Assembly: GCA_002104895.1 (NCBI GenBank) | Contig: MCFG01000015.1 | Coordinates: 207,001 to 271,000 of the forward strand | Length of the DNA stretch: 64,000 nt | Source: Anaeromyces robustus | Lineage: Eukaryota > Neocallimastigomycota > Neocallimastigomycetes > Neocallimastigales > Neocallimastigaceae | Direction: 5' to 3' | Shown here: one piece after another, positions 21,842-35,503 of the stretch | Position numbering within the stretch: position 1 is the stretch's first letter | Layout of the letters: each line of letters starts with the position of its first letter | Made by a program: the position numbers and the translations under genes | Notes under the pieces: model-generated | Databases searched by the model: none | Told to the model about the DNA's origin: nothing | What the model saw: only the letters and a program-made list of their open reading frames with translations

Positions 21842-24800
21842 TCATTTATTATTAAAAAGGCTATTATCTAATAAAGCACCACAACTTGGGCAAATCACAG
21901 ATCCTAATATCTATTATATTTATTAATTTATAAATAATATATATATATATATATATAATAAATAAATATTATAATCATTATTTATCGAAATTTGTATTTT
22001 ATATTTTAATTTCTTAATTTTCTTATTTTTTTTTCTTTTTACCTTATCACTGTGATTTACTAATGAAGTATTAGATTCTTTCTTTTGTAATATAACTTTT
22101 GTATAATAATATGCTGATCTTATTTTAGGTACACAATATACACTAATAGCTATTGCTGTTACAAAATTAAGAACTAATGATTTTATTAAATAATGTACAT
22201 AATTTGAATGAGAAACCCATAATAATGGTATTGCAATAATGATAGAAAAAGCTGAAATAAAAATGGAAGTACAATCAAATTTTGTTTCTGAATAATTTTG
22301 TGGAATTCTCCATGTTTTAAATGAAAGCCATACCCTTATAAGTTATATTGTAATTTAATAAATATAAATAATATTATTAGAATAATATGAAATTAAAAAG
22401 ATTAATTAAAATATTAGAATTTATATATAATACTAAACTACATTATATATATATATTTCTTTTTTTTTTTAATAATATAATATTTATATTAAATATTTAT
22501 GTAAATTTTCAAAAATATTAATATGTATATATATATATATAATTGATATAACATATAAATAGATATTTACCCATATAATAATGTGATAATATTAAAAATA
22601 TAAGTAAAAAATACGGATGTTAAATTTTGTTCAAAAAAACTAGTACATTTTATTACATCATATGAAATTGAACGAGTATTTACATTAATACTTTCATTAA
22701 TAGAACTAACAATAGGACTATTAAAACTTGTCCAAAATATTAAAGCAAAAACATTTAAAAGAACAAGACTAACCATTATTCTATAAAGTTTCAAATCTGA
22801 TGAAAAATTATTATTCAATTGTATTCCATGAGATTTAAAAATTTCATAAACTTTTTTCAATTTAACTGTAAATCCACCAAAAGATAAACCTAATCCAATA
22901 ATTAAAAACCATTTACTCATTATACATTTAAATTCATTTGGATAACCAGTATTAAAAATAACGGATAAATAGTTTAATATTGATCCAAGTATAGCAATAA
23001 TTGAATAATTTAAAGGAGCTTTCTTAATAGGTTCTGATTTTCTAAAATAGAAAAAGAATCCCATATAAATTAAACTAATAATAATTCCAATGACTGAAAA
23101 AATTACCATAGATCCACCAGTTCTAGAATAATGGGAAACATAAGAACAAGAAACATATCTTTCTTTTGGAAGTGGTGTACCATCTTTACATAATTTTACA
23201 AAACTAAATGTAATTTTTCTTTTATGTGAATTTGCACATTCACCAAGTGTATAAGTCTTATATATATTATAGTTGATATTAATTATATTAATTATCATAT
23301 GATACCAATTTTATTAATAATAAAATAATATGAAATTTATAACAAAGATATATATTTTAATAATGAATTATAAAAATTTTCATAATTTTTTTTATATATT
23401 TATAATATATTTAATATATATATATCAATCTATTACCCAATTATCATCAGAGCATATACCAGCCAATACACTATTCATTAATTTACAACATCTTTCAACA
23501 GCTTCAGAAGGCTCAATATTTTTTTTCAGTATTTCGAGCCTATAATAAATAAATAAATAAATAAAATAAAATGAAATAAAATAAAATAAAATAAAATTAA
23601 AATATTATTAATAATATATATATTATATTGTTTTAATATAAATAATTAAAATTTATCATATACAATTTTTTTATTATATATATATATATATTTCTTTATA
23701 TTCATTTATATCCAGTTAATTAATTAATATTATTTATTATTATATGTACATCATTAATCTAATAGGATGACGATCTTCCAATTCACCAAATTCAGGAAAA
23801 GATTCTCTAGGATATTGAATTTGAATAGAATGTCTTATTTGAGCTTTAGGTACATCCCATTTTTGATCATTCCAATATCTAATATCATAAAGTGAATCAT
23901 ATGGAGGCATCATATTTGTTGCAATTCCAAGTTCAGTTAAATAACCTGATGAATCATTAATCAGCATTAAAATTAATTCCCAAGCATAATCTTGCATCTT
24001 TTTAGAAACATAATTTGAAATAGCAACACCTGAACCTCCCAAATCTTTAATACATATATTTATATATTTATGTGTGTGTGAATATATACATGTATTTATT
24101 TATTCATTTATTTATTTATTTATTTATTTATTATAATTACATGATGTTGTTCCTGGAACATATCCAGCAGCAATCTCACTTGTTGGATCTTCACTAAATA
24201 ATTTAACTTTTCTCATTGAATTAGGACTATCAATAGTTAAACCTAAAAATCCATTACTATATATTGAAGTATCACGACAGCAACTATAATAATATTATAT
24301 AACAATTATCAATAACATTTATATATATATATATGTATATTATTGCTTTTTTAGTTTTTTTGTTTTTGCTTTTTTTTTTTCATTAATATTATAATATAAC
24401 GTTAAATTTAATAATTTATTAATATAGATAAAAATATAAAAATTTATATTTATTTTTTATACATTTTTGGTAAATCTTCTGGTGATATATCAGTTTTATT
24501 ATTTAAAAAATTTATTGTATCTTCATTATCAGGGTACCATTCATCACCTAATTGTGAAAATAATGGTTTAACAATATTTTCTATAATTTTAACAACTTTT
24601 TCTTTATTATTAAGAAAACCACAATTTTTTGAAGAATCAATTGTTTCAATTAAATAATTTCTTATGATCATATTAAAAAGTTTCATTTCTTCATCATATT
24701 GTCCTGTAAATGTAAATGCATGATTATTAGGAAAATTCGCATTAATAACATTTATATATTGTACAAACTGTTCCCAATTCCATGTTACATAATATGGTTC

Positions 24801-24957
24801 TGTATCACTACCCCATTGTCCATATGGCTAATGTTATTAATGATATTAAATATTTTTATTTTTTATTTTGTTTATTTGTTTGTTTGTTTAATTTAATTAT
24901 TGTTAAATTATTGTTTAATTTTATAAATATTTAATATAATTATTAAAATATTAATAA

Positions 24958-25002
<45 letters not shown>

Positions 25003-25238
25003 TAAATTATTCAAAATTAGTATAAATATTTTTTATAATAATTACAGGTGGATAATTCAAATTTAGTGTATTAAATGTTGTTCGACTTTATTAAAAAAAA
25101 TATAGAAATAATAGATGTAAATATTATTATTAAATAAATAGTTTTATTTATAATTTAATATAATATTATATCAGATTATTATTTATAATAAAATAAATTA
25201 ATAATAAATATTTATCGATTTATTTGATATGATAATAT

Positions 25239-25278
<40 letters not shown>

Positions 25279-26028
25279 TAATCAAAAACTATTATAATAA
25301 TAATAATAATATATATATATATATATATAACATACTTAAAATATAATATACGAGTATCTAATATTAAAGGAACGGCCATAAAATGTGTATCAATGTAATA
25401 ATCATAATAAACTTGTTTTAAAAAACTATCTGTCAAAGGTTCATGAGTTTCATTTAAATAACTGTCAAAATAATCATCTAAAATTTTTATATCCCCGTGT
25501 TTTGAGCGATAAGCAAATTGAGTTGTACCTAATATCATAGCTGTAGGACATGGTGATTTTGGATTATCCTTTTGACAAATGGGTATATAGGCCATATCAG
25601 ACCATGATACAACTTCTATTCTACCTCTAATTGTATCTTTTTGTGTTTTAGGATCTCTAGTTTTCATAACTAAATCTCTAAGTGCTCTAGCTAAAATATT
25701 TCCAACATGTTCACCTGCTTTACCAGGTTCACCAAATGGTGTCCAAAGTAAAAATTCTTCACTTCCTTCACCCACTGTATATGAATCTGCTACATCTATA
25801 CAATCACTTAATTGATTTTTACATAATTCAACTTTTCTTCCATCTTTAAAATGACCATCTAAAATAATGATATTATTTATTACATTTATTTAATATAATT
25901 GTTTAGAATATATTAATATATTTTTTATTCCATAATATTATTATATATATCTACACTTTACATATTATTGGTAAATCTAAAGCATTAATACTTATAATAA
26001 ATGATAATAATATTATTATAAGTATCAT
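21842..26028 (-). CDS. Family C GPCR-like receptor with periplasmic-binding-protein ectodomain
   Basis: This is a probable plasma-membrane nutrient or signal sensor. Exons in transcript order: 25962-26028, 25336-25858, 25046-25085, 24463-24827, 24141-24283, 23750-24044, 23437-23539, 22571-23256, 22043-22334 and 21842-21910, one frame, 860 residues. It begins with a hydrophobic signal peptide (MILIIIL, ending near SINA). The ectodomain of about 480 residues resembles bacterial ABC-type solute-binding proteins (words such as LWTPFGEPGKAGEHVG, RGRIEVVSW, YVTWNWEQFVQYI and DIRYWNDQKWDVPKAQI). A short Cys-bearing linker leads to seven hydrophobic segments of 7tm_3 type in the last three exons (TM1 SMVIFSVIGIIISLIYMGFF, TM3 with KWFLIIGLGLSFGGFTVKLKK). 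The C-terminal tail is short and contains CPSCG. The ligand cannot be told from sequence. Such fusions are known to be expanded in anaerobic fungi. Confidence 0.88.
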
Positions 26029-26195
26029 ATTTTTTATATATTATTAGTATTAAAAATGAAATAAATTCTTTTAAATGGTTATAAACTGGGTATCTATATG
26101 GTTTAATAAATAACAATTGTATATAAACATATACAACATATACATATATATTTTTTTTTATTTAAAATATTAAATATATACAATATTATTATTCA

Positions 26196-26243
<48 letters not shown>

Positions 26244-27671
26244 TTGTTTTAAACAAGTAAAGAACTATTTCATAAATTTATTCTACATTAATGACGTGGA
26301 AAAATTCAAATATCAAAAAATCTAATTATCAATTATTATAAAAAAGACTTTTTATAAGTATCATTTTTTTTAATTTTTATTATATTTTTTATTTTTTTTT
26401 TTTTTTTTTTTTAATTTTTTGTAAAATTTAATTTAATTATAAGTAAAAAAATAAAAATAAAAATAAATAATTAATGTATTTATATTTAAATATAAAATCT
26501 TAAAAAATATTAATATATTTGGTTTATGTATATAAAACCTGGTAACTTATAAAATAAAAATTTTAAACTTTTAAAATTAGTTAATAAATAAACTCCATAA
26601 AGTAAGTATGTATAGATTCATTAATCATACTAAAAATGTGAAAAATACCTTAAATTAATTTTAATATTTAAAAATTAATTTTTTATCATTATAATAACCT
26701 AACCATTAACATTTTAATAATTACTAATAAATAAATAGTTTTAAAGAGAGAATATACTATATACTACTAGTTTAATTTTTACTATCAGAATATACAAAAA
26801 TATTGAAAATTAAAATAATAAAAAACTTTTTTTATATAAAATTTACAAAAATATGTATTAAATAATATCATTTTATAAAATAGAAAAATTATATATACTA
26901 TAAATATACTATTTAATATAAAATTGATCTAAATAGAATATAATACTATATAAATTGTAATCTTTATACAATTAAAATAACTTCGAAAATAATTAAAAAT
27001 AAATAAATATGAATAATTAATTTGTGTAAATAGTAAAGCATATTTAGAATTCAATAAAAAAAATATTGATATATCCATTATTAAATCAATATATATTAAT
27101 AAGAAATATAAGACTTTTTTCTTTAATTATTATTATAAATACTTATTTATAAATATTAGTGATACATGAATGAATTAAATAATCTAATTGAATAATCTTT
27201 TATGTAATTTTTTATAGACTATTTATTAATTTCTATTATGATTTTTTAAATACTTTAATAGATTTTTTTTTTTTTTACTTTATGTTATGATTTTTATTCT
27301 CTAATAAAAATATACTTTATATTTATTTATTAATTGGTTAATATTATTTTAAAAACATCTTTAATAATATTTAACTCCAGATAAAAAATAATATAAATTA
27401 ACTTTAGATTAATATATTAATTTAATTTATTTTAAATTAATTAAAATAATAATTTTCAATAAATAATTATTATTCAATATTTTGTCATTTTTTAAAGCTT
27501 TTGAATTTTATAAAAAAAAATAATAAAAATTAATTGTAGATAGTTTTTATTTATATAAATAATAAAGTTATCCAATTTTTTAATTTTTAAAAAAAAAAAT
27601 AAATAATATTATTAAATATATAATAGTATATCTGTTTTTTTATTATAAAGAAAAATAATATCAATAATATA
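26029..27671. other. Gene-free AT-rich spacer upstream of the receptor
   Basis: This holds the 5' flank of the receptor gene, a (TTA)n run at about 26200-26242 and T runs near 26393-26412. No coding signal was found on either strand. Confidence 0.6.
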
Positions 27672-28483
27672 ATGACACAGTTGGTAAATTTTGATAAAGG
27701 ATTTCAAAATTGAAGTATAAAATTATCAAATGGGAAAATACTCACTTATCATTTTACTAGCTAAAGCTACATTAGTTCTCTATACAAATGGGATTGGTTT
27801 TAGATGATTTTTAATATATAAATTTTGAAAAATTTACCAAAAGATTTCTGTAATAGCTTTTGATTTTTGATGATCAAATTCTATTTGAAAATATTAATGA
27901 AGAAAAGTGTGTTATTGCTGAATTTTTAACCTTACTAAATGGAAAAAATTTAGTTTGTTGGTCAATTCATGAGAGATATTATGTATGAAATATTTGCAAA
28001 AGAAATATCCTGATTTAGTTGAAGGATTAGTACCTTCCAATACATGTTGCTTTGCTAAAGATATGCTTAGTTCATAGTCATATGATACAAGGTTTATCAT
28101 TTCCAGTAGATTATAAAAGTATTGATAATTAAAGTTAAAGATGGAGATGAAAAAGAAAAAGAAATAATAGAAAATTTCTGTAAAAGTCTTGAATTAAAAT
28201 CTACTCATTCGTATGGAATTTATATGATTAAAAAAATAGATGATTGTGAAAATTTTATATGGATATGACTCTAGAAAAATTTAAAAAAATGGGATAATAA
28301 AGTTTTAATTATTCAATCTTAAAATGATAATACATTTAATGATGGTTGTAAAAAAGACTTTAAATTACTTATGAGTAACCTAACAATTATAACTGATATT
28401 ACAGGTAGCCTTCATTTATAAATGTGATAAATTTATTAAGAGAATTAGTAATTAATAAAAAATATAATAATCAATAAATTATT
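27672..28483 (+). pseudogene. Decayed alpha/beta-hydrolase pseudogene
   Basis: Coding-like segments of an alpha/beta-hydrolase can be read on the plus strand, but scattered over shifting frames with many stops. An N-terminal part reads KLSNGKILTYHFTS (about 27717-27760). A middle part reads KKYPDLVEGLVPSNTCCFAK (about 27995-28055), the region just after the nucleophile in this fold. A C-terminal part reads WDNKVLIIQS and then SFINVINLLREL up to a stop near 28480. The order and spacing match one intronless gene of about 270 codons. The stretch is richer in G and C than its surroundings. Many frame breaks suggest an old loss. Paralogues elsewhere in the genome are likely. Confidence 0.75.
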
Positions 28484-30069
28484 ATATATAAAACAATATA
28501 TATATATATATATATATATATCACTTTTAGTATATTATTAAAATGAAAAATAATAATAATAAAGGATAACATAAACAAACAAATAAACAAATAAATAATA
28601 AACATAAATGTGAGAATGAATGAAGTAATAAATTTTTTTGCAGATTTTTGTAAAAAGTTATAATAAAATTATACAATTTATATAAATACTAATCAACTAA
28701 ATAAAAAAAAATGTTGAAAGTTTTTTTCTAATCAATAAACCTAATATTTTATATTAAATATTTTATTTTTATTTATTTAACATATATCTTTTTTTTTTTT
28801 TTTTTTTTTTAAATTTTTATTAAAACTTTATTATTTTATAATGAATAATTATCAAATTTAAATATACTAAATAAATAAGTAAAAAAAAAAAAATAAAATA
28901 AAATTTTATCCATGTCTTTTATTAAAAAAAGTGGATGGATTTCTTTGTTAATTTGTTAGGAATTATAAAGATTAATGATGAAAATTTTTATTATTAAATA
29001 ATTAATTTATTTAATCATTTATTTATTAAATCATTAAATTTATTAATTAATTTTTTTTTTTTTTAATATTTGGTATAAACTATTATATTTAATGTATTTG
29101 TAATTTTAAATTAATGTAAACAAATAAAATAAACTTTTTAAACTTTTGTGACAACACATAAATATTAACAATTATTACATAAATAATATAATCAATGTAA
29201 AATGATTATTAATGATTATTTATTGTTAAATTGTTATTATTATTTATTATTATTCATAGCTTTTTATCTATAATTCCGACCTTTTTATTATAATAATAAT
29301 ATCTTATATTTTATTTTGTTTTATTATACTTATTATTAATTAATATCTCTTTTTATCCATATAAATACAATAACAGTAAATAACAATTTATTATGAAATA
29401 TGATATTAATATAAAAAAAAAAGTCTATTATTATATGCAATTATGAATAACGATTATTACAAAAAATAATATATATGTATATAATTGAATATTAATCTAT
29501 ATATAATATTATTATATAATCATCATTATTTTATATAATTCAATTTATTTCAATATTAAATATATATAAACTGATTTATTATAATAGGAAATGATTTTAA
29601 GTTTAATCAAAAAATTAAAGAAAAAAGATTTTTTCTTTTTTAATTATATATTATATTTATTTTATTATATATTAATATTATTTATTATTATTAATTTTTT
29701 TTTTATTTTATTTCATTCAATTTTAATATATATGTCGAATTTTTAATTACTTTAATTAATTAGTAAATATTAACAAATCATCTTAATTCTAGTATATATA
29801 ATCTATTATATTTTAATATATTACAACATTGTATATAAATTTGTAGAAAAAATGATGGATAATAATTAAATAATTAAATTTTATCAGTGTAAATATTTAT
29901 ATTTTGTTATTGAATGTATTATGGCTTTAATTTTCTTAATTGTAAATACATGTTTTTGATAAGAAATATATATTAGTAACAATTTTTTAAATTAATTTTT
30001 TTTACACATGTAATCCTTAATTTTATGAATTTTAAAATAAATATAACTTTACTTTCTCTACTATAACAT
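28484..30069. other. Gene-free AT-rich spacer
   Basis: The stretch contains a TA run (about 28497-28520), T and A runs, and no coding or RNA signal that I can recognise. Confidence 0.6.
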
Positions 30070-30071
30070 TA

Positions 30072-30492
30072 TTTTTAATTATATTACTTTGACACAGCAA
30101 AACTCCTTTTGAATTCAAAGGAGAAAGTATAATATAAAAAAGAAAATTATATAATAATGAATTATATAATTTATTATTATTTTAGTTATATAATTTATTA
30201 TTTTAGTTTTAGTTATGTAATTTATTATTATAGTTTTAGTTATATATTTTATTATTATTAATTGTTACAATTTTTAATACGCCACTATTAAAAATTTTAT
30301 TTTGTAATAATATGTAATTAATAATAATAATTATTAATAATAAATAATAATAAAACTATACATAAAAAAATAGAATCATTTCTTAGCATAATGATAGGTT
30401 GTTATTGGTAAATAGGCAATCAAATTTTCTCCTTTGAACTACCTATAAAGTTCAAAAGGAGATTTTCTGTGTCAAAGTAATATAATTAAAAA
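30072..30492. mobile_element. MITE with 42-bp terminal inverted repeats and TA target duplication
   Basis: The left end (30072-30113) and the reverse complement of the right end (30451-30492) match over 42 bp with two mismatches; each starts TTTTTAATTATATTACTTTG. A TA dinucleotide abuts each end (30070-30071 and 30493-30494), as expected for a Tc1/mariner-type target-site duplication. Each inverted repeat carries the word CTCCTTTTGAA, and just inside the left one is a 21-bp palindrome centred on GAATTC. The 421-bp body has no open frame and includes imperfect repeats of TTATATAATTTATTATTATT type (about 30165-30255). It is therefore a non-autonomous, Stowaway-like element. The close match of the two ends suggests a fairly recent insertion. 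Confidence 0.88.
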
Positions 30493-31208
30493 TATTTAGA
30501 TATTCTTTCTATAGTATTATATTTTATAAATATTAAGGAGATGATAATGAAAGTAGTCAGAAATAATCATACATTAGTAATATGACTAAAAAATTGAAAC
30601 TATTAGTAACAATATTCATATTATTAAATAGTTATTATTTTGTTCATATTTTTATTATATTTAATATTTTTTATACATTTATAGATATACAAATAATTAT
30701 AAAAATATATTTACTAAATTAGGAAAATGGAAGTAATAATTTTTAATTAATACTTTTTTGGAAATTTAAAAAACATTATTACATATGCATTAGTATTAAA
30801 GTATTATAAATTAATTACTATTATATTTGTAAATAATAATTACTATTATATATATATATTTTTTTTTTATTCAAAAATTATACATAATATTATTAATAAA
30901 TTATAATAAAACAACAACATCAACATTAGTATATTAATAAATATAGTAATAATAATAACTATATAAGTAATTGAAAGGAATATAGTAAAATAAAACTAAA
31001 CTAAAATAAACTAAAATAAAGTAAAATATTATAATTTTAATTATTATAATTAGTATTTAACGTATTATTAATTCTTGGAAAAAGGATTTTTTAGGTTTTA
31101 AAATTTATAATCTAATTTTTCATTTATAAAAGTTATATTTTTAGTAGATTAAAAATAAATACAGAAATCATTTTAATTATGAATTGTACTATTCAATGAC
31201 ATAATGTA

Positions 31209-31270
31209 AAAATAATAATAAATAATAATAAATAATAATAAATAATAATAAATAATAATAATAAATAATA

Positions 31271-31318
<48 letters not shown>

Positions 31319-31344
31319 TAATAAATAATAAATAATAAATAATA

Positions 31345-31377
<33 letters not shown>

Positions 31378-31391
31378 TAATAATAATATTA

Positions 31392-31483
<92 letters not shown>
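31209..31483. repeat. Compound (TAA)n / (AATAATAAATAA)n array
   Basis: Triplet TAA runs alternate with AATAATAAAT-type units over about 275 bp. Further short AATTAACAATAATAATTAATAATTAGTAAT-like units follow to about 31560. It is non-coding; Tyr, Ile and Leu homopolymer frames across it are artefacts. Confidence 0.95.
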
Positions 31484-31484
<1 letters not shown>

Positions 31485-31614
31485 TAACAATAATAATTAA
31501 TAATTAGTAATAATAATAATAATAATTAACAATAATAATTAATAATTAGTAATAATAATAATAGTTAATAATAATAATAATAAATATAGTAATTATAGTA
31601 ATAATCATTAATAT

Positions 31615-31690
31615 ATAATAAATATAATAAATATAATAAATATAATAAATATAATAAATATAATAAATATAATAAATATAATAAATATAA
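31615..31690. repeat. 9-bp tandem array, unit ATAATAAAT
   Basis: About eight perfect copies of a 9-bp unit lie in the non-coding region, just beyond the compound TAA array. Confidence 0.93.
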
Positions 31691-31758
31691 TAATAATAAT
31701 AATAATAAAAAATAATAATAGAAAATAACAATAAATACTAAAAAAAATTGTAAAAACA

Positions 31759-31804
<46 letters not shown>

Positions 31805-33289
31805 TTATCATTTATATAAGTTTTTTTTATTAATTCATATTATAATATGTGATACATTGTATTACAATGGAATTATAATGTAATACAATATTTATTGTTA
31901 TTAATTTACTAATTTAGAATTTCTGAAAATTTATATTTCATTTTTCATGTATTTATTATTAAATATATTAATATATAATATTATTTAATATAATTTAATA
32001 TAATATCATTTATTATTTATATGTACATCTGTTAAATATTTACTTTATAGTAATGCTTTAAAACTGTACAAGAAGGAAACAAAAACCAAAATCTTTTTTT
32101 GAAGGTCAGGGATTAATATTCAATTAATGTAATGTATTTGCTAATATATTATATAAATAATAATATATAATAATATATATAATATATAATAATATATAAT
32201 AATATATATTAATATATAATAATATATAATAATATATAATAATATATAATAATATATTAAATTTAAATTAAATATATGACTTTTTTTAAATATAACTTCT
32301 TATCTTTTTTTTTTTTTTTTTTTAAACTTGATCATTTATAATTAATATTACGAATAAAATCTTAAAATAATCAATATAATTTAATATATTACAAAATTGT
32401 ATTCATTATTTATAGTATATAATTAAATTCAAATATTGTTAATAATTATTCTTTTTTAATATTATTTTTAGTATAACTTAATAATAAATCAATAATATAT
32501 TGTATTATATTGATACATATATAAATATTAATAAATATAATAAATAATAGTATCAATTCAATTTTATTATGAGGATAAGTATAATCAATTGACTATTTAA
32601 ATATATATAAACTAATATATTATAATAAATATACATTATAATATATATTTAATATATTTACTAATTATATGTTTATACTATAATATATGTAATAATATAT
32701 GAATTAATTGATATTATTTTATATATTAAATATATAATAAATTTGAATCAATCAATTCATTTTGTTTTATTTATTAATAAATGATAAAAAATATTTGGTT
32801 TATTAATCAATAACAAAACCTTAATAATTTATAATAATAATAATAATAAATAAATAAGTAAATAAATAATTAAGTAAAAAAATAAATAAATAATAGTAAA
32901 TAAGTAGATAAATATAAATAAATAAATAAATAATGGTAAATAAGAAAATAAATAAAAAATTTTTATTAAAAAACTTATTATATAAGAAAGTTTTTATATA
33001 ATAAATAGATAAATAAAAAAATTAATAAATAATAATTAATATATAATAATTAATTATTAAAGATTTAAATTGGTATTTATATTATTGTAATATTAGTAAT
33101 ATAAATATATTAATTATTTAATTATTCCTTAATTAGCCTCTTCCTTAAATTTTTTATCTTTTATATTATATAATAAATATAATAAATAATTATTTTTTTA
33201 CTGAACTTTATTTGATATTATTATATATAAATACGATTATTCAGCAAAAAAATAAGTAGATATTTTTCATAATGATAAAATAATAAAAA

Positions 33290-33372
33290 TAATAAATAAA
33301 TAAATAAATAAATATAAATTAATAAATAAATAAATATAAATTAATAAATAAATAAATAAATATATAAATTAA

Positions 33373-33455
<83 letters not shown>

Positions 33456-33457
33456 AT
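33290..33457. repeat. (AAAT)n tetranucleotide array
   Basis: Tetranucleotide AAAT/ATAA repeats, with ATATAAATTA-type interruptions in the first half, become perfect over roughly the last 90 bp. Confidence 0.93.
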
Positions 33458-35503
33458 GAATAGCAAGAATTTTTTATATTAAATAAATATTAATTATTTA
33501 TAATAAATAATAATAGGTATATTATAAATAATAAATCATAAAATAATTGAATAATAAATAATATTAAATTAGTGAATTATTTGATAATTATAATAATTAT
33601 TTATTATTAGATTTAATATATATCATTAATACTAAATAATAAATATGTCCTATTGAATAATTTATTTTATTTATTATTTTATATAATATTATTAATAATT
33701 AATATATGAAATAAATAAAATAAATATTAGATAATATATAATATTGTTAAATAGAAATTATTAGATTTTTATTCTTTTTTCTTTTTTTTTTTTATTTTAA
33801 TTTTTTTTATTTTAAAATTCAATTGTTTAAACTATATAAAAAGGAATTAAATATAAATTTTAGTTTAATTTAAAATTTATACAATTCATCTTTTACATAT
33901 AAACAACAAAACAAAAGAAAAAAAAAACAAAAACATTAATATTATAAAATATAAATCTCCTTTTTTTTTCTTTTAATTAATTTTTTTCTATACATTTTCA
34001 TAATCTATTTTAATTCAAACCTTTTATTCTTTTAATATTCATTTATAAATAATATAAAAGAAAAAAAATACACAATCGTCTTTGCTTTTTTTTTTTTTTT
34101 TCATTATATAATATTCATAACTTTTTTATATAGTTATAATCTTAAAAATAAATAAAAGTTATACCTTGTATTATTAATAAAATATTTTTATATTTTTAAA
34201 CAGTATAAATCGTATAATTTTAGTTAATTTTTAAGAATAACAGATATTTATATCACCAATTTTATTTTTTAAAAAAATTAATATATATCACTTTTTTTAT
34301 ATTCTATATTACATTTTTTTATATTTTTAATAAAAATATTTACATGTTTCAATAATTATTTAATTTAATAATTAAAAAAATAAAAAAAGATTTAATTTTT
34401 ATTTTCTTATAAAAAATACAAAAGATTGTTTTACTTTCAACTTGTATTCAAAAAAGAAAAGAAAAATTAAATAATACTTTTTTTATACAATATACATATA
34501 TAATTGTCAAAACCAAAAAAAAAAAAAACTATTATTTCTTGTTAGATATTTTTTTTCAAGAGAAAGAAAATCTATTATTTAATCTTTTAAAATAGAATAG
34601 AAAATATAATAATTTTAATACTATAATTTAGTAAAATAAATATTATACTTTCCTTATTTATATAAAAATATAAACAAAAGAATAATAATATTTAATATAC
34701 AAAAAAATATATTATTAAAATAACAAACAAAAAGTAAAAGTTTTATTTTTTTGGTAAATACTATAAATACTTTTCATATATAAATAATATATATAATAAA
34801 AGGTAATTATAAAAATAATTTTATATATTATTATATGTAATTTTATATATAAAAGAAATAATAAAGTTATAAAATATATAAATTATCAGTAAAGATTTTA
34901 AAAATAATAAATAATAAACAAAAAAAAAAAAAAAAAGAAAAAAAAAGAAAGATAAATAATGTTAATGCTTAGAGTAGAAATGAATATAATAAATAATTTT
35001 GTTGAATAAATTGTAGAAAGAAAATTATGAATCTAACATTAAAAAAATAGGAAAAAAAAGTAGATAGATTGGAAAGGATGAGATAATAAAATAAAATAAA
35101 TATGAAGAGAATCAAAGAAAAAAAAAATAAATATAAAAATAATAGACCTTGAAAAGTTAAAATAAATTATTTAGAGATAAAATAAATAAAAATAATATTA
35201 TGACAAAAGAAAAAAAAAAATAACATTATATAAGTAAAAATATTAAGTGGTTAGAAAAAAAAATAATGTTTATTGTCATAAATATTATAATGTTTTAATA
35301 AGATTAAAAAATTTTTATTTAAATCTCTATATAATACTTATAATATTAATTTATATTTATTTTATATATTCAAAAAGAAAACAAAAATAAAAAAATCAAT
35401 CAAAAAGTTTATTTATTTACTCTCATAATTTATCAATTTTATTTTTAAAGTAAATAAGAAAACTTTTTATTTTTAATTTCAATTCTTTTTATAAAAAATC
35501 ATT

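Larger units (their letters stand above)
30495..35503. other. Microsatellite-rich, gene-free region and cyclin 5' flank
   Basis: About 5 kb without a credible gene. It contains the compound TAA array (31209-31483), a 9-bp array (31615-31690), AATATAT-type repeats (about 32157-32260) and an (AAAT)n array (about 33290-33457). From about 33830 the sequence changes to alternating A-rich and T-rich blocks. From 34900 to 35130 it is strongly purine-rich on the plus strand. This last kilobase probably holds the promoter and long leader of the cyclin gene. Confidence 0.6.

Noticed and set aside
27912-28100. 62-codon minus-strand frame
   Set aside because: It lies opposite the alpha/beta-hydrolase relic, whose plus-strand fragments match a known fold in order; the minus frame is its shadow.
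31546-31811. Overlapping minus-strand frames rich in Tyr, Leu and Ile
   Set aside because: They run through the TAA and 9-bp arrays and have only repeat content.
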